Assembly: GCA_941918925.1 (NCBI GenBank)
Contig: OW799233.1
Span: 132,152,333-132,216,332, forward strand
Direction of reading: 5' to 3'
DNA: 64,000 nucleotides
From: Phyto melanocephala
Taxonomy: Eukaryota > Arthropoda > Insecta > Diptera > Rhinophoridae
The notes under the pieces are model-generated. The model was given only the letters and a program-made list of their open reading frames with translations, ran no database searches and was not told the DNA's origin. The position numbers and the translations under genes were made by a program. Of the stretch, positions 12,901 through 24,465 are shown piece by piece; position 1 is the first letter of the stretch, and the number at the start of each line of letters is the position of its first letter.

Positions 12901-13440
12901 TTTTTAAAAACCAACAGCAACAAACACTTTATGTGATTTTACAAGGTGTTCTAAATTTGTAATTCATTTGCTGTTCAGGTTCTTTTTTATCATTTAAATT
13001 AATCTTGAAAGGGATAAAGTTTATTTGTGTTGCAGAAGTGGCAACTTAAGAATAACTTAAAGAGCATCTTTAAAAATTTATTTTAGTTAATTTTTTGGTT
13101 TGAAACATTTATGTCTTGTTATTGTTATTGAATCTCTACTGAAAAGAATTTAGGCGCCACTTTGTTTTTGCAACAACAATTTGACTTGGTCATTTTAATG
13201 GACAGCTTGACATTTAAATGTCGAATATTTTATAGATGCTTATTTAAAAATATGAGGCTGATAAATAGGTCAGACGTTTTAGAAAATTTTCAAACAAAAT
13301 AACCGTAAGAAAAAACCAGATTTTGTAAAATTTATTATTTAATTTTTGAATAAAAATAATGTTTATCTTTTTAGTAAAATTTTTATTTTTAGTTATTAAT
13401 AATTATAGTTTTAATTATAATTTAAATTGAATAATATTAG
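9931..13440. other. AT-rich sequence without a recognisable gene
   Basis: No frame over 80 codons and no recognised domain occurs here. One diverged interspersed repeat is visible: about 11308-11362 (CAATTTGGCATC, then AACACGGCGATGTCATTGGA) resembles 43050-43106 (AACACGGCAATGTCGTTGAT). A short repeated AAATAGGGA/AGTACTTA pattern lies at 11385-11475. Confidence 0.4.
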
Positions 13441-13935
13441 AAAAGTTTCTTTTAATAAAAGTACCAAAAATAGGGAAAATTTTTACCCCTTATTCATACA
13501 AATTTAAAAAAAAAAATTTTAATTCTATTAATATTTTTTCGTGGATTAACTAATACAGTTTAAATTTTTTTCCTAGTTTTATGTATTTGACAGTTACATA
13601 GGGTACCAAAAAAGTACCAAATTATAGTTTTTACCCGTTTTTCCCCCTTAGGGGTTGAAAATTCAAAAAAAGGCCAGACACCTGTGAGCTTATTTTTTGT
13701 GCAAATTACAATACTTTTTCAATTTAATTTGTATCATTTTTAGTTTAGCAGATGTAAGATTACCGATTTTACCCGTTATTACCCTTTTTTACTTAAAGTA
13801 CGAATTTCCAAAAATCTCTTTTTAGTGAAAGAGAAACCAATTGTCCAAATTTCATGTCTCTAGCTCTTTGCGTTTGGGCTGTGCGATGATGTATCAGTCA
13901 GTCAGTCATGTTACTCTTTTATATGTATAGATTTA
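13441..13935 (+). repeat. Unclassified interspersed repeat with CAGTCAGTCAGTCA tail
   Basis: The segment carries several copies of a GTACCAAA / TTTTTACCC motif (about 13460, 13600, 13630, 13760). It ends with CAAATTTCATGTCTCTAGC, GTTTGGGCTGTGCGATGATG, then CAGTCAGTCAGTCA and a TATATGTATAGAT tail. A comparable ending (direction, hydrophobic-free and non-coding) with TTTATATATACAGAT is at 17520-17690. Such tails are common at the ends of non-autonomous repeats in insect genomes, but I cannot name the class. Confidence 0.4.
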
Positions 13936-15122
13936 AAAATATATATATTTTTCAAATTATTTTTGTCCATAACTTTATCAGTTAGTAACCGATTTATCCA
14001 ATACAATTTTAACAATAGAGATATTCATATGTATCGTACCCACAAATAGTAACAAACGTCTCTCTAGATTAGTCTAGGGCTGAAAATTTTGATTATTGTG
14101 ATAAAAATATGGGAAAAGCAGGTCAAAGTTTTGGGATCGGAATTTTTTGCGTCACAATTTACTTATTTTGATTTTTTTTTTTTTTTTTTTTTGAAAAAAC
14201 TTAAAGTGCCAAATATCAAATATGTACTTTTCCGGCCATTTTGATATCTAAAATTAGCTTTGGTAAAACCTATTCATAAAGCTCCATTTAAAAATTTATT
14301 TATAATGTCATTTTTGAGAAAATAATAAACTTTTTCGGGTTTTACATTAACATTTCTTAAGGTATGTTCACATTAGTCAAATATTTGACGAAATAAATGC
14401 AACCACTAATATGAATTATATTAATTTCTCACGTAATAAATGAGTTGTTATTTTAATATTTTTTTAATCATCTATTTTGATGATATTTTGATCACGTAGC
14501 ATTAAATAAATATTTAGCGGTGATGCATATTTGCGCAAATATTTGGCAAATATAAACGTAGTTTTAATATTATACAGGAAATTACAAATTTATATGCATT
14601 TATCATTTTTCACCACAGGTGTTGGTGGAGGGTATAATAATGAAATAATTTTATCTATTTTTACAACCCAATACATACAACTTGTTAAATGCAAATATAA
14701 ATCATCCATTCATTCATTCATTCATTTTATTTAACAAAATATTAATTTTGTTATTAATGAATATTTGTTGTTGCACTTATCAAAAACTCAAATATTTTTC
14801 AAACAATCTAACAATTAACAATATTGGAAATACAGAAAATCGTACACAACAGATAACGGGAAGGCCTTTTCCAGCACGAACTCCAATTAATCACGATTAT
14901 CGAATATTTTTTTTTTTTAATAAAATAATAATGAAAGGAAACTTATAAAAACTAATTATGTAAAAAAATAAGCAACAAGTAATATCGTAAACGGCAGCAA
15001 TAACAACACATTTTAAAAAGGGTGGTCAAATGCTTAAAAATAAGCCTTCTCAATTGAAAAAAAAAAACAAATAAATATTTTAATCATGCCACGATTCGTC
15101 TTTACAATTCACTGTCTATTTT
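13936..15122. other. AT-rich sequence; short CATT microsatellite
   Basis: No gene is supported. Frames 14531-14734 and 14682-14948 are short and overlap a CATTCATTCATTCATT microsatellite at about 14707-14727. Confidence 0.4.
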
Positions 15123-16845
15123 TATACCCTTCACCTGTGGTGCCAAAGGTATATATATATACCTTTGTCATACCGTTTGTAATTTCTACAATATTCATTT
15201 TCCACCCCATTAAGTGAATATTTTCTTAAATCGTATAAATAGAGAAGTCTATTGAGCAATATCTGTCTGCCCGAGTGTTTATAAAAGCCCTAACATGTTT
15301 TGCAGACCTGCATGTGAATCAATTCTTTGAAAATATTCAGGACTGAATCGCTATAGAAATCTAGCACAATCGCCGCATAATTTTCTGAAATATAAGCAAA
15401 TAAACACGACTGCCTCTGTTTTTTATAATTTTTAAGCACATTTGTTACTTGTTGTAAATATAATATGTCTCTAGGACTATTTCGCCAAATCAGTCTCTAA
15501 TCTGCAAAATTATAGCCAAAAATTATTTTAAAAAATATGCTTTTTTTAAATATGTCAAGTTTCTTATTTTTTTTTATTAATTTTTGGACGCACTAGTGAC
15601 TCCAAACTGTATGCCGCAAATTAATTTAAAAACTAATTAAAATTAAAAAAAAATTAACAACTCAGTTAGAATCTAACTGAGAAATAAACACCAAAATACA
15701 CATGCTTTGGTGTTTTTACTAAAATTGACAAACGAAAATCAATTTTTTCCTGCTTGCAGACCAAGAACATCACAGGAAAAGGTTTGACTAACACAATATA
15801 ACACATTTAATATTCATAATAAACACCACTTTAAAATGGCGTACAACAAATTTATATATGGGTCAAGTCTAGTAATTAAAATTTTCAACACCCTTTATAT
15901 TAGTATTAACAAGTTAGAGTGCTATATTCGGCCGTGCCGAATCTTAATTACACTTCACAACGTGTAGTAATGCAATAACAATAGTTTGTATCACCATTCA
16001 TCTAATATGAAATACGTACATACATATAAAAAACATACATATACAAAAACAACCCATTGTTAAATTATAAATTTACGTATGTATGTTAAAAAAAATAAAA
16101 AAATAATACAAATATAAATAACAAATATAAAATAAAAAATATAAAATATAAAATAAAAAATAAATAAAAAAAATAAAAAAATTAAAAAAAAAACAAAAGT
16201 TTAAATAAAATATAAAAAAATAACAAAAAAAATTTAAAAAAAATATTAAAAAAAATTTTTTTTGTTTTTGTTGTTGTTGTGAAAAAAAAAAACGAGGTGG
16301 TCGTGGTTTTTTGCTCATATCTCAGTTGTTTATGTAGCGTTGCTTCTGATTTTAAATACTAATCTACTCCTGAATATTTCTGATATTTTAACACCTCACC
16401 TGGCGATGTCAGGGGGCTTCAAAAAGTTGATTACATACACACGAAGATACGGACAGACTGACAGATGGACAGACTAAAAGACTGACAGAGCTTAATCGAC
16501 TCCCCTATTCATAAGCTTTCAGAAAATATATATATTTTATGGGATCGGAAATGAAAATTGTAGAAATTTCACACGGAATGACAAACCTATATATACCCTT
16601 TTTCACTGTGTGAAGGGTATAAAAATAAAAGGGAATCACATGAAAGGTCTTGACCAGTAGAATACACTTAATTATATAAAAATTCAAAATCAAAGATGAC
16701 TTCAACCATAATAAATCAAAATGGCGTATAGCAATAAATCTGAAATCTACGCTACGATGCATCGCGATGAGGGTGTGATGTACATACATGATGGTGAAGA
16801 ATATTATCAGATTCGGCACGGCCGAAAATAACACTCTTACTTGTT
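15123..16845 (+). mobile_element. DINE-1/Helentron-like element, split by a nested copy
   Basis: The copy starts with the family hairpin (TATACCCTTCACCTGTGGTG and its partner GGTATATA) and continues with the conserved TTTGTCATACCGTTTGTAAT block. It is interrupted at about 15906 by an opposite-strand copy of the same family and resumes at about 16626 with GGTCTTGACCAGTAGAATAC. It ends ATTCGGCACGGCCGAAAATA, then CTTACTTGTT at about 16845. This is the longer subfamily, with ATGGCGTATA blocks before the 3' hairpin, as in 24466-25442. It encodes no protein. Confidence 0.75.
15906..16625 (-). mobile_element. DINE-1/Helentron-like element, nested
   Basis: Read on the plus strand it opens AACAAGTTAGAGTGC, then the hairpin ATTCGGCCGTGCCGAAT, then CTTCACAACGTG. 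A 200-base A-rich core follows (16080-16270). It then has ATCTCAGTTG, a TTCAAAAAGTTGATT block, ATAAGCTTTCAGAAAATATA and GGGATCGGAAATGAAAATTG. It closes with the second hairpin, CCCTTTTTCACTGTGTGAAG, and GGGTATAAAAA. The arrangement of two conserved blocks, variable core and 3' hairpin matches the DINE-1/INE-1 architecture attributed to non-autonomous Helentrons. The frame at 16073-16318 is a translation of the A-rich core. Confidence 0.8.
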
Positions 16846-17157
16846 TTATTATTTATTTTTTCTACTTTTTTTGTGGCACATGAAACAAATTTTGGTTATT
16901 TTTAGAAATTAATAAATTCTGTTCGATTTGTTTATTTAAAATGCAGTTTGTTTATTAAATTAATTCAGGATTTTTTATTATTATTTTATAAAATAAATAA
17001 ATTGCGCAACAAGTTGTATACGGGATTGGGTTAACAACATTCCTAAAATAAAATTTTATTTTTTTGACAATATACATACATACTCAGAACGTTTCGACGT
17101 ACAAAAAGTACCGATCTAACAGCAACAACAACAATAATACAAACCTATGATACAATA

Positions 17158-17294
17158 CAGGGGCTCCATTCTAGTTCTGTAAAACTGTGAAATGAAAAAG
17201 TTTTTGTATAGCAAAGGCTATGCTGGCACCATATTATATGACACACAAAAACTTTCATTTCATAGTTTCATAGAACGAGAATCGATACCCCGGT
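17158..17294. repeat. Palindromic MITE, second family (copy 1)
   Basis: The ends GGGGCTCCATTCTAGTTCT and AGAACGAGAATCGATACCCC are imperfect inverted repeats. The inner arms GTGAAATGAAAAAGTTTTTG and AAAAACTTTCATTTCATAG pair as well, so the whole 137-bp unit folds as one hairpin. A more diverged copy is at 30876-31000 (GAATTCTCGTTCTGTGAG to AAAGCGAGAATTAAGCCCC). Confidence 0.65.
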
Positions 17295-17519
17295 GTATAG
17301 CAAGTGAAAAATCGAATGGTCAGCACACAAATAAAATGACGTTCGAAACAAGGACTAAAAAGATTTAGCACAACATTTCAATTAGAAAGACCGAATGTCA
17401 TTGTACACATAAGGACATTACGATACATGGTTTGGTAACTTTTTAAGTGACAATAAAAAATCAAAATATGGAAAATGGAGAGCATTTTGTTAATATTTAG
17501 GTAGGAATATATAGGAAAA

Positions 17520-17690
17520 TTTAAAAGCCGGAACAACTGTGCAGATTCCGTGCAAACTTCACATACTTAACCATCTACAGATCATCCCTAATGTACCCTG
17601 AAATTTCGGTTGAAATCGGTGGACCCGTTTCCACCGTTAGTGGTGACATCAAAGTGTACACTTCTTTTTATATATACAGATAAATAATGT
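17520..17690 (+). repeat. Unclassified repeat end
   Basis: This non-coding patch is less AT-rich than its surroundings: GCAAACTTCACATACTTAAC, GAAATTTCGGTTGAAATCGG, GGTGGACCCGTTTCCACC (a hairpin) and the terminal TTTTTATATATACAGATAAA. The phrasing of the tail resembles the end of the repeat at 13441-13935. The class is unknown. Confidence 0.35.
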
Positions 17691-18851
17691 TATAAATGTA
17701 AATAATTAATGGTGGGGAGTGTTTAAAAACAATGCTGGGGTGAATATTGCACCCCTCAAGATGGTCTAGTTACGTCCATGTGCAATTATTGAACAAAAAC
17801 ACTTATCCTTTTGAATTAAACATCTACAGAGTTGCTACCACATAAAAAGAATTAATGTTTTTAATACATTATGACATAACAAAAAATAATCAAGATTTTT
17901 TCAAATAAGTATGTATTCAAAATTTTTTAAAATATTCTTAAAATGGAAAAATAATTTAGAAAAGCCGAGATTTTTAAAATAAGTGTAAAAATCTCAATGT
18001 TGCCAAAATAAGCAAGAAAAAGCTCTAACAAATGTAGAACCTTTTATATATATTTTTTTTTTGATCGAAATTTGTTTTTAACCCAAAACATTCTATCTTG
18101 AAAAACAGTAAATAATAAGCACTTTAATATTATTGTCAATTTTTTATCTACAACTAAATGTATAACTGCAAAAGGTGGCATAAAAAAATATGTATTTATT
18201 AATTGTACTACTTATTCAAGTGGAACACTTTTGATATATTTAATTAATAATTTAGAAGATAATCTATTTTGTTAATTTTTTATTCTTTATTATGAGCACT
18301 TTATGTTAATGATAATATGTAAACAATTTTATATAGCAAGTGTCTTTCGTTTTTAGATAAGATTTACACACTCATAGCTGTTGCTATTATTTTCTAAGAA
18401 TTAGTTTTATTTGGATTTTCCTCACTTTATTTTACTTACGTTTATTATCAAAATTTCTTATAATCTTTAACTATTGCTACAACTTTTGTATAATCTTTTC
18501 TGTATAATCTTTAAAGTTTTCAGCTCGGTCTGTAATTCCCTAATTATTGGAATAAAAAAAAAACATTTATTAATTTAAAATCAATTCATATTGCCTTGTT
18601 ATATCTAAAGAAAAAGTTTTTTGGATTATTTGTAAAATTAAAACGATATTCTTTGTTGCTTTCTTTACAGTTTTGGATACGGAACGTTACGGAAAAAGTG
18701 TGTTAAAAAAAGTGATAAGAGATAGAAAGGTATGTTTTGACAACACTGCTATTGCGTTTTATGTTTGTTTTATACAGTATTGGCTTTAAATACGGTTTTA
18801 AGGATTTTATAATTTTCGAATCAGTAAAATCGTGCTTTAGTTACAATCAAA
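17691..18851. other. AT-rich sequence without a gene
   Basis: I see no domain, RNA gene or clear repeat boundary. The frame at 18737-18919 enters the next mobile element and has no recognisable motif. Confidence 0.4.
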
Positions 18852-19425
18852 AACAACTAAGATTGCTATATTCGGCCGCGCCGAATCTTATATATCCTTC
18901 ACAATGTGTAGTAATGTAATAACAGTTGTATCACCATTTATCTCATTAATATGAAATACGTACATACATACATATATGTTTCATTATTTTTATAATGACT
19001 CTGCCCGATTTAAAACATCCCATTGTAAAATTTGTAATTGAGTTTATGTATTTATGTATTTATGTATTAAAAAAATAAAAATTTTTTTTTTGTCTTATCT
19101 GGGATTCGAACCTACGTTCATCCAGTTTGTATTGTTATGACAAGCCGAGGTGATCTGGGTTTTTTAATCATATCTCAGATGTTTATAGGGTGATGTTTAA
19201 TTCCGATCTACTTCCGAATATTTCCAATATTTTGGTATCTTACACGTGTCTTGGAAATGGGGGCTTCAAAAAGTTGAATTCAACATACACACGGACTCTC
19301 CTCTCTCCTTTTCATAAGCTTTCAGAAAATTAATACCTTACGGAGTCGCAAATTAAAGTTGTAGAAATTTTACACGAAATGACAAACCTATATATACTCT
19401 TACACTCACTGTGAAAGGTATAGCA
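18852..19425 (-). mobile_element. DINE-1/Helentron-like element, diverged
   Basis: It opens AACAACTAAGATTGC, then the hairpin ATTCGGCCGCGCCGAAT and CCTTCACAATGTGTAG. The tRNA-like block here is CTGGGATTCGAACCTACG (about 19102), closer to a true tRNA B box than in the other copies. It then has GCTTCAAAAAGTTGAATTC, ATAAGCTTTCAGAAAATTAA and a decayed second hairpin (TACACTCACTGTGAAAGGTA) at about 19400-19421. Divergence from the other copies indicates an older insertion. Confidence 0.7.
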
Positions 19426-19429
19426 ATAA

Positions 19430-20050
19430 GACTTTTATATTTCGGGATTAAAGACAACAAATCATAGAAAAAAATCTTATAAAATTTTTTATTGCTTTTC
19501 AAAATATTCTCCATGAAGATCAATACACTCTAGTGTACGTGTGAATCAATTTCCGAAGCACTTTTCACTGAGGTATCTCCAAAACATGCATTTTAAACAC
19601 ATTCTTAATAACATTCGTAGGGTCTTGCTCGTCTTAGAAGACCCATACTGTCGACTGCTGCTTGCTTTCGGGCTTATACGCTTAGATTTACGATTTGCAT
19701 CGTGATAGTATTAGTAGATAGTACAGTATTGAGCATTTCTTGCAACCAATTGATACGAGCCTTTTTTGAGCGATTGTTAAATTATGTGGGCTCCAACGTG
19801 AATAAATCTTTTTTAAAGCCAAATGTTAATGCAGTGTTAGATGCATGCTGGTTCCACTAATATTTAAGGTTGCCTCAATATAAAGACTTTCACGAAACTC
19901 GCCGAATAGCTTGGTCCATGCATGCTTTATTGTCGAAAGTTGTAAAAAATAATCGCACAAAAATGTTCACGATTATATTCCATATTTTGGCCGACATACA
20001 TTTTTTAAGTAACTGTAAACGTATAATGTCAAAAATTTAAACCGAAGAGT
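19430..20050 (-). pseudogene. Mariner transposase remnant, internally deleted
   Basis: On the minus strand the reading contains GAHII, then SLKKARINWLQEMLN (family pattern VPHNLTxxQKxxRVxxCQEML) at about 19725-19800. It ends with a HGEYFEK-type C-terminus at about 19500-19535 and a stop. Both are typical of mariner elements with a D,D34D transposase, a group different from the other copies in this window. The central catalytic part is missing or shifted and several stops are present. Confidence 0.6.
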
Positions 20051-20169
20051 CAAACTTTACTACAACATTTGCCAAATTGCAGCACTGAGGGTGATTTTAC
20101 CTATTGTGTTGTTACGTAGTTTTAGTTTAAGCGAGGAAATTTTTTTGCAAAATTCTACTAAATTGACAC

Positions 20170-21080
20170 ATACTAATCACATTTAAGTAAGTGGGCGTAA
20201 TGATGGAGTATCAAACAAATAATCCACTAATTTGTTTCAAGTATGCTTTAGAACCACAGATTCTTATAACAATTTTAAGCCCTTAAGAATATAGAAAATA
20301 CTCAAAGTAATAGAATATGCCTAATCTGGAAGGTGGACGCTAAAGTAGACGTGTCAAAGAAATTTTATTCCTCCAAAATCTTTGTCAGTATTGATATTTT
20401 GTGAATGTAGGAAAAAGTCGTACAGTATGGCAGGTATGCATGTATTAAAGTGGGCGTGTGACCTTTTTTGTTTAATATTACATTTATATTGAGCAGAAAG
20501 ACACATTTCCGTTTGGTATTATGAAGTTTTTAATTTTATAACTAGTAGATTATGGTGAGGTGGACGTTAAAGAAGGCGTTTCAAGGTTATTTTTGCTAAT
20601 GAATTCTCAAAAGATATTTAGACATAAAGACCTTAATTCTTCCAAAATCTTTTTCCATATAGGAAGTCGGTTTTATGAGATTTTTAATTCTACAAAAAGT
20701 AGAATATGACTTATATGGGAGGTGGGGGTATCAAAGTAATTTTTCCTGATGAATTAAAATATTAAAACATTTATGCTTCTTCCATATATAAATTATATAA
20801 ATTTCAAAAAATACGTTATATGGAAGGTGGGCGTGTAACTATCTTTTTCCAATATAAAATTGACAAAGAAATTATACTTACGAAATTTTAGAATCATACA
20901 TACATCTTATTCTGTAGGTTTTCTGCTATATTGGGAACAAGTTGGTAAAATTTTTTAGCAGAGGCCAGATCGTTCTAAAATGAAACCAGCACTTAGAATA
21001 TATATACTTTAGGAGGTCATAAATTAATTTGACGATTTTTACAAACGGAATGAAAAAATTAACATATACATATACACATA
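20170..21080 (-). repeat. Old DINE-1-like sequence with repeated GGTGGRCGT blocks
   Basis: Four diverged blocks share a GGAAGGTGGACGCTAAAG theme (about 20328, 20553, 20718, 20822), with AGTGGGCGT at 20190 and 20448. The right end (20990-21060) has ATATATACTTTAGGAGGTC and TTTTTACAAACGGAATGA, which resembles the family block ATATATACTTTATGGGGTCG plus TTACAAACGGAATGACAAAG. D. melanogaster INE-1 also has CGCCCAC-rich interior repeats. I therefore read this as an old, minus-oriented member; the hairpins themselves are no longer clear. Confidence 0.45.
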
Positions 21081-21122
21081 ATTTGTTTGGTGTGTATGAA
21101 AACTACACACATAAATAGTAAA

Positions 21123-22934
21123 ATATCGTCGCAAGAATTAAAGAACGCTGTAACTGACAAAACATTAAATGTTCACCATAGCTAAAAAACCTTTATGAAA
21201 GTAGAAAAAAAAATCTTATCACAAAAACTATACAACTTAGGAAAATGTTTTGGAAAACGTATTTTTATATTTTCTTGTTTTATATATTGGCTGTAAACAT
21301 TTCCTCTCAAGTCTATTATTCCCGGTGACTCTGCAACTTACAGCAAACGATTTTTCTTCCACAGACCTATAAAATGCTACAATTATTTTTTAATGGAAAC
21401 AAAATTTTAGAATTTTAAAACGCTTATAGTAAGACATTTGTTTTTTTTTTAAGTAAAACTTAATAGCTGTAAGTTAAAGTGGGAAAAATATTTTTTGAAC
21501 AAAACGCAAAGATTTGAGTACACTTATTTAATAACCTTGAACTAAATACATTTATTTATCCATTTAGAAATACATATAAGTATATAAGACCATAAAGTCT
21601 AAGTAAGATACATATGTTGAAATCCGATTTGCGTTTTAATTCTGTCCGTTGCGATCTTCTGGATTGTTTAATTTTGTCACAACTGTAACTATATTATGCT
21701 TTTGCTGGCTTAAGCAAATGTGCGGATACATAAAATTAAATGTATGCAACTATATTATACTTAAGAAACTTTTCGTCAAGTTTCGTCAAGTGTCATTTGC
21801 TTAATCAAACTGCGAATCTGATCGTACTTTGCTTACGAAATTTGCTTTTCATTTGTTTTGTACACACTGTTGCATTATTTAGTACTTTTTTATTAATGTT
21901 GTCATTTGTTTTTTAAATTAGTGAAAAAATGTATTCATTTAATAGTTTATAGTAAAATATTTTTACATTTTACACATTAAATAATAATTTTCTGACAATA
22001 TCAATATATTTAGGAAATACAGAAATAAAACAGCTTTTGCAAAAGTACAAATATTTGCAACTAATCATAGTAAGTATTTAAGTTTAAAAAGTACAACATA
22101 TCCACCGACAAGTCTTCAAAAATTTTCTTAAGCATTTGACAGACTTTTCGTTGATTTTTGACATTAGCTTAAGCCAGCAAAAGCATAATATAGTTAGGCC
22201 TTTATATTGGTTGCTTCTTGCAAATATTGGATAATTGTATATTATGAAATCATATGACATGCTTCGGGAATTAACTGGTACATCTTTCAACGGCTTGCTT
22301 TGGGTGACACTCACAACCCCTTAACCGGCTTTTTCGTGAGATCTAAGCCATAATTTCCTTATTATTTTATTATAATAATTTCAAAAAACCAAAATATTTT
22401 TCAATTTTACCTAAACATTATTACGTCACGAAAAGTTCCGTTGCACTTGATAGAGATATACTCGTATGTACTTGAATGAAAATTTTTCTTTTATATAAAA
22501 CAAAAAATTCAAAACTACAATGATTAATACTATAAACAAAGTATTTCACCGGGCACCTTCAGGATGAGCGTCAACAGTGTGACGCTTTATTACTGACAAA
22601 AAGTGTTATCTTGAATAATTTTTAAAATAAGTGATATTTATTTGTAATAAATGATACTTTACAATGAATTACATACGCAAACAATGGCGTAAATGTTAGT
22701 TTGAAAAATTTTGCTGACGCAAAAGTGTCGTAAGCAACAAATATAAAAAAATACTAGTTTTTGTTAGGCTTACGACAAAGACGACACAGACGACGTAAGC
22801 GAATTTTTTTTTCATCATACAAATATGGGACCGGAACCAATCGACGCAGTATTTTTTTCAGATAAAAATTATGCAATAAACCGTATTTTCGATTTTTTGT
22901 CAGTTACAGCGTTCTTAAATTCTTGCGACGATAT
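21123..22934. mobile_element. TIR element of about 1.8 kb, unknown superfamily
   Basis: Bases 21123-21162 and 22895-22934 are inverted repeats of 40 bp with about one mismatch. They read ATATCGTCGCAAGAATT inward, then AAGAACGCTGTAACTGACAA. The outer dinucleotide could be a TA target duplication (TA on both sides of TCGTCGCAAG), but this is not certain. The interior has no transposase frame; the frame at 22084-22314 has no recognisable motif. A second inverted-repeat element (21688-22194) lies inside. The right interior holds repeated TTACGAC / GACGACGTAAGC motifs at 22720-22800. Confidence 0.7.
21688..22194. repeat. Inner TIR element (34-bp inverted repeats)
   Basis: Bases 21688-21721 (ACTATATTATGCTTTTGCTG, then GCTTAAGCAAATGT) are repeated inverted at 22161-22194 (ACATTAGCTTAAGC, then CAGCAAAAGCATAATATAGT), with one or two mismatches. 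Both ends abut TA. The 507-bp unit is non-coding. It may be a separate MITE inserted into the surrounding 1.8 kb element, or a second palindromic layer of it. Confidence 0.6.
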
Positions 22935-23379
22935 GCCTTTACCACCGAATAAAACCCTTAAATCCTAAAACAAACGTTTTATGGTTAATAATAAAATCCA
23001 TATATTAAAAAAATAAATTCACACATCTAACAACAACGAAACTGGTGGCAAATTTTAATCTCCCGAGAGCTTTACACATTCGTCGAATGCATTTTCGCCA
23101 TAAACTTGTCTAAATTGTACTATAAAGTAACAAATAATAAAAGAAGTTTCATAAATTGAGGCTTTAATAAATATTTTCTATAAATTAAGAATTTACAGAA
23201 GAATTTACTCATACCTACATTAAGAAACACTATCTAATGCCTGGCTTAATATTAATAAATAATCGACTAAGTTATTTAACGTAATAACGTAGCAAAAATA
23301 AAAAAAGTTAGAAGTTGTGCAAAGCGAATCACAAGACTTATAAATCAATTGTGTAAAATAATTTGTCATAAATGAAGTG

Positions 23380-23640
23380 CTTAAAAAAGAATGAAACATC
23401 ATGCAAAATATCTTATTTAAACAATTTATGTAAACAAACAAATTCAACTCATGAAACATCTGATCGATGCTTCTTCTTAAATATGCGTGTGTTTTATGCA
23501 CTTATTAGAATGGAGTGCAGTTCATTAGTGTATTCATGTAAAAACATGATCTCCAATGACACGCTATTGTGTTTTCACCTAAATTTAATCACTTCGTCAC
23601 CAGTTAAACCCCTGCAAATACACTTTTTGTCATAGATTTT
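23380..23640 (+). repeat. Unclassified interspersed repeat X, copy 1
   Basis: This segment matches, in the opposite orientation, 45195-45460. Shared strings include ATGTAAACAAACA, AACTCATGAAA, TGCACTTATTAGAATG, AATGACAC and CACCTAAATTTAATCAC. Frames on both strands exist here (23220-23501 minus, 23372-23635 plus) but overlap and are not conserved with the other copy, so I do not call them genes. Confidence 0.55.
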
Positions 23641-24465
23641 TTTTTTGGGAAGTTACTCGAACTCAATGAAGTAATATTATTCGTCGGTCACACCTTAAAA
23701 TCCCTTATCACCTAATGCATGTGATTATTGTATACACTTTTGAGAGGATTTGATGAATAAATCAAGCACTTTAAAAACTCTTTTTATGGTGCATGAAAGA
23801 TAAATAGAATTCTTATCGTTCCATCCGTAATAGTTGTTTTTTTTTCTTCTTCTATTTTCGTGAGTTAACTGCGTGCGGTCAGTTTTATATTAAAGCACCT
23901 GACTATAAAATTCTTAAATGAGTATCTAAAAATATAAAGAGTTTAAAGCAAAACCACCAATAATAGTCGTGTTAAGTAGTCAGCTTAATGATTAGACTTC
24001 CTTGTAATCTGAAAATAATTGTTTTAAGGAATTTACTGCTTGTTTTACTGAATTGCTCTTACTAAAATCACCACCAACCTTAAGTTCTATTCAATGTTTA
24101 AAATTTTTTATGACTTGATAAATGTTGTAAGGAAGTTTCATGCTGACATGGCTAATAAACTGAACAACAACAAAAAAAGAATTTCTTACATAAAACATGT
24201 ACATATAAAGATAATAAGGAAACAGTAAAGAGATTCTAAAAAAATAACAGCTATTATCTTGTAATGAGAATTAGCATTTAGGTGAATAATTAACACTTTT
24301 TAGAAATATAAGAAAAATATTATGGAAATGTTTTCTCACTTTTAAGAAGTATTACGGTAGGATAGGGTGTTAGTAATCTTGTGAAATCATAAAATTAGTA
24401 AAAGAAAAGCTCCAAGTAATTAGACAATCATTAGTACAACGATATTTAGCCAGCACTTACACTTT

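Noticed and set aside
16073..16318. F-rich 81-codon minus frame, and a similar one at 53265-53522
   Set aside because: Both are translations of the A-rich core of DINE-like elements.
23220..23635. 93- and 87-codon frames on opposite strands
   Set aside because: They lie in repeat X, overlap each other, and are not kept open in the other copies.
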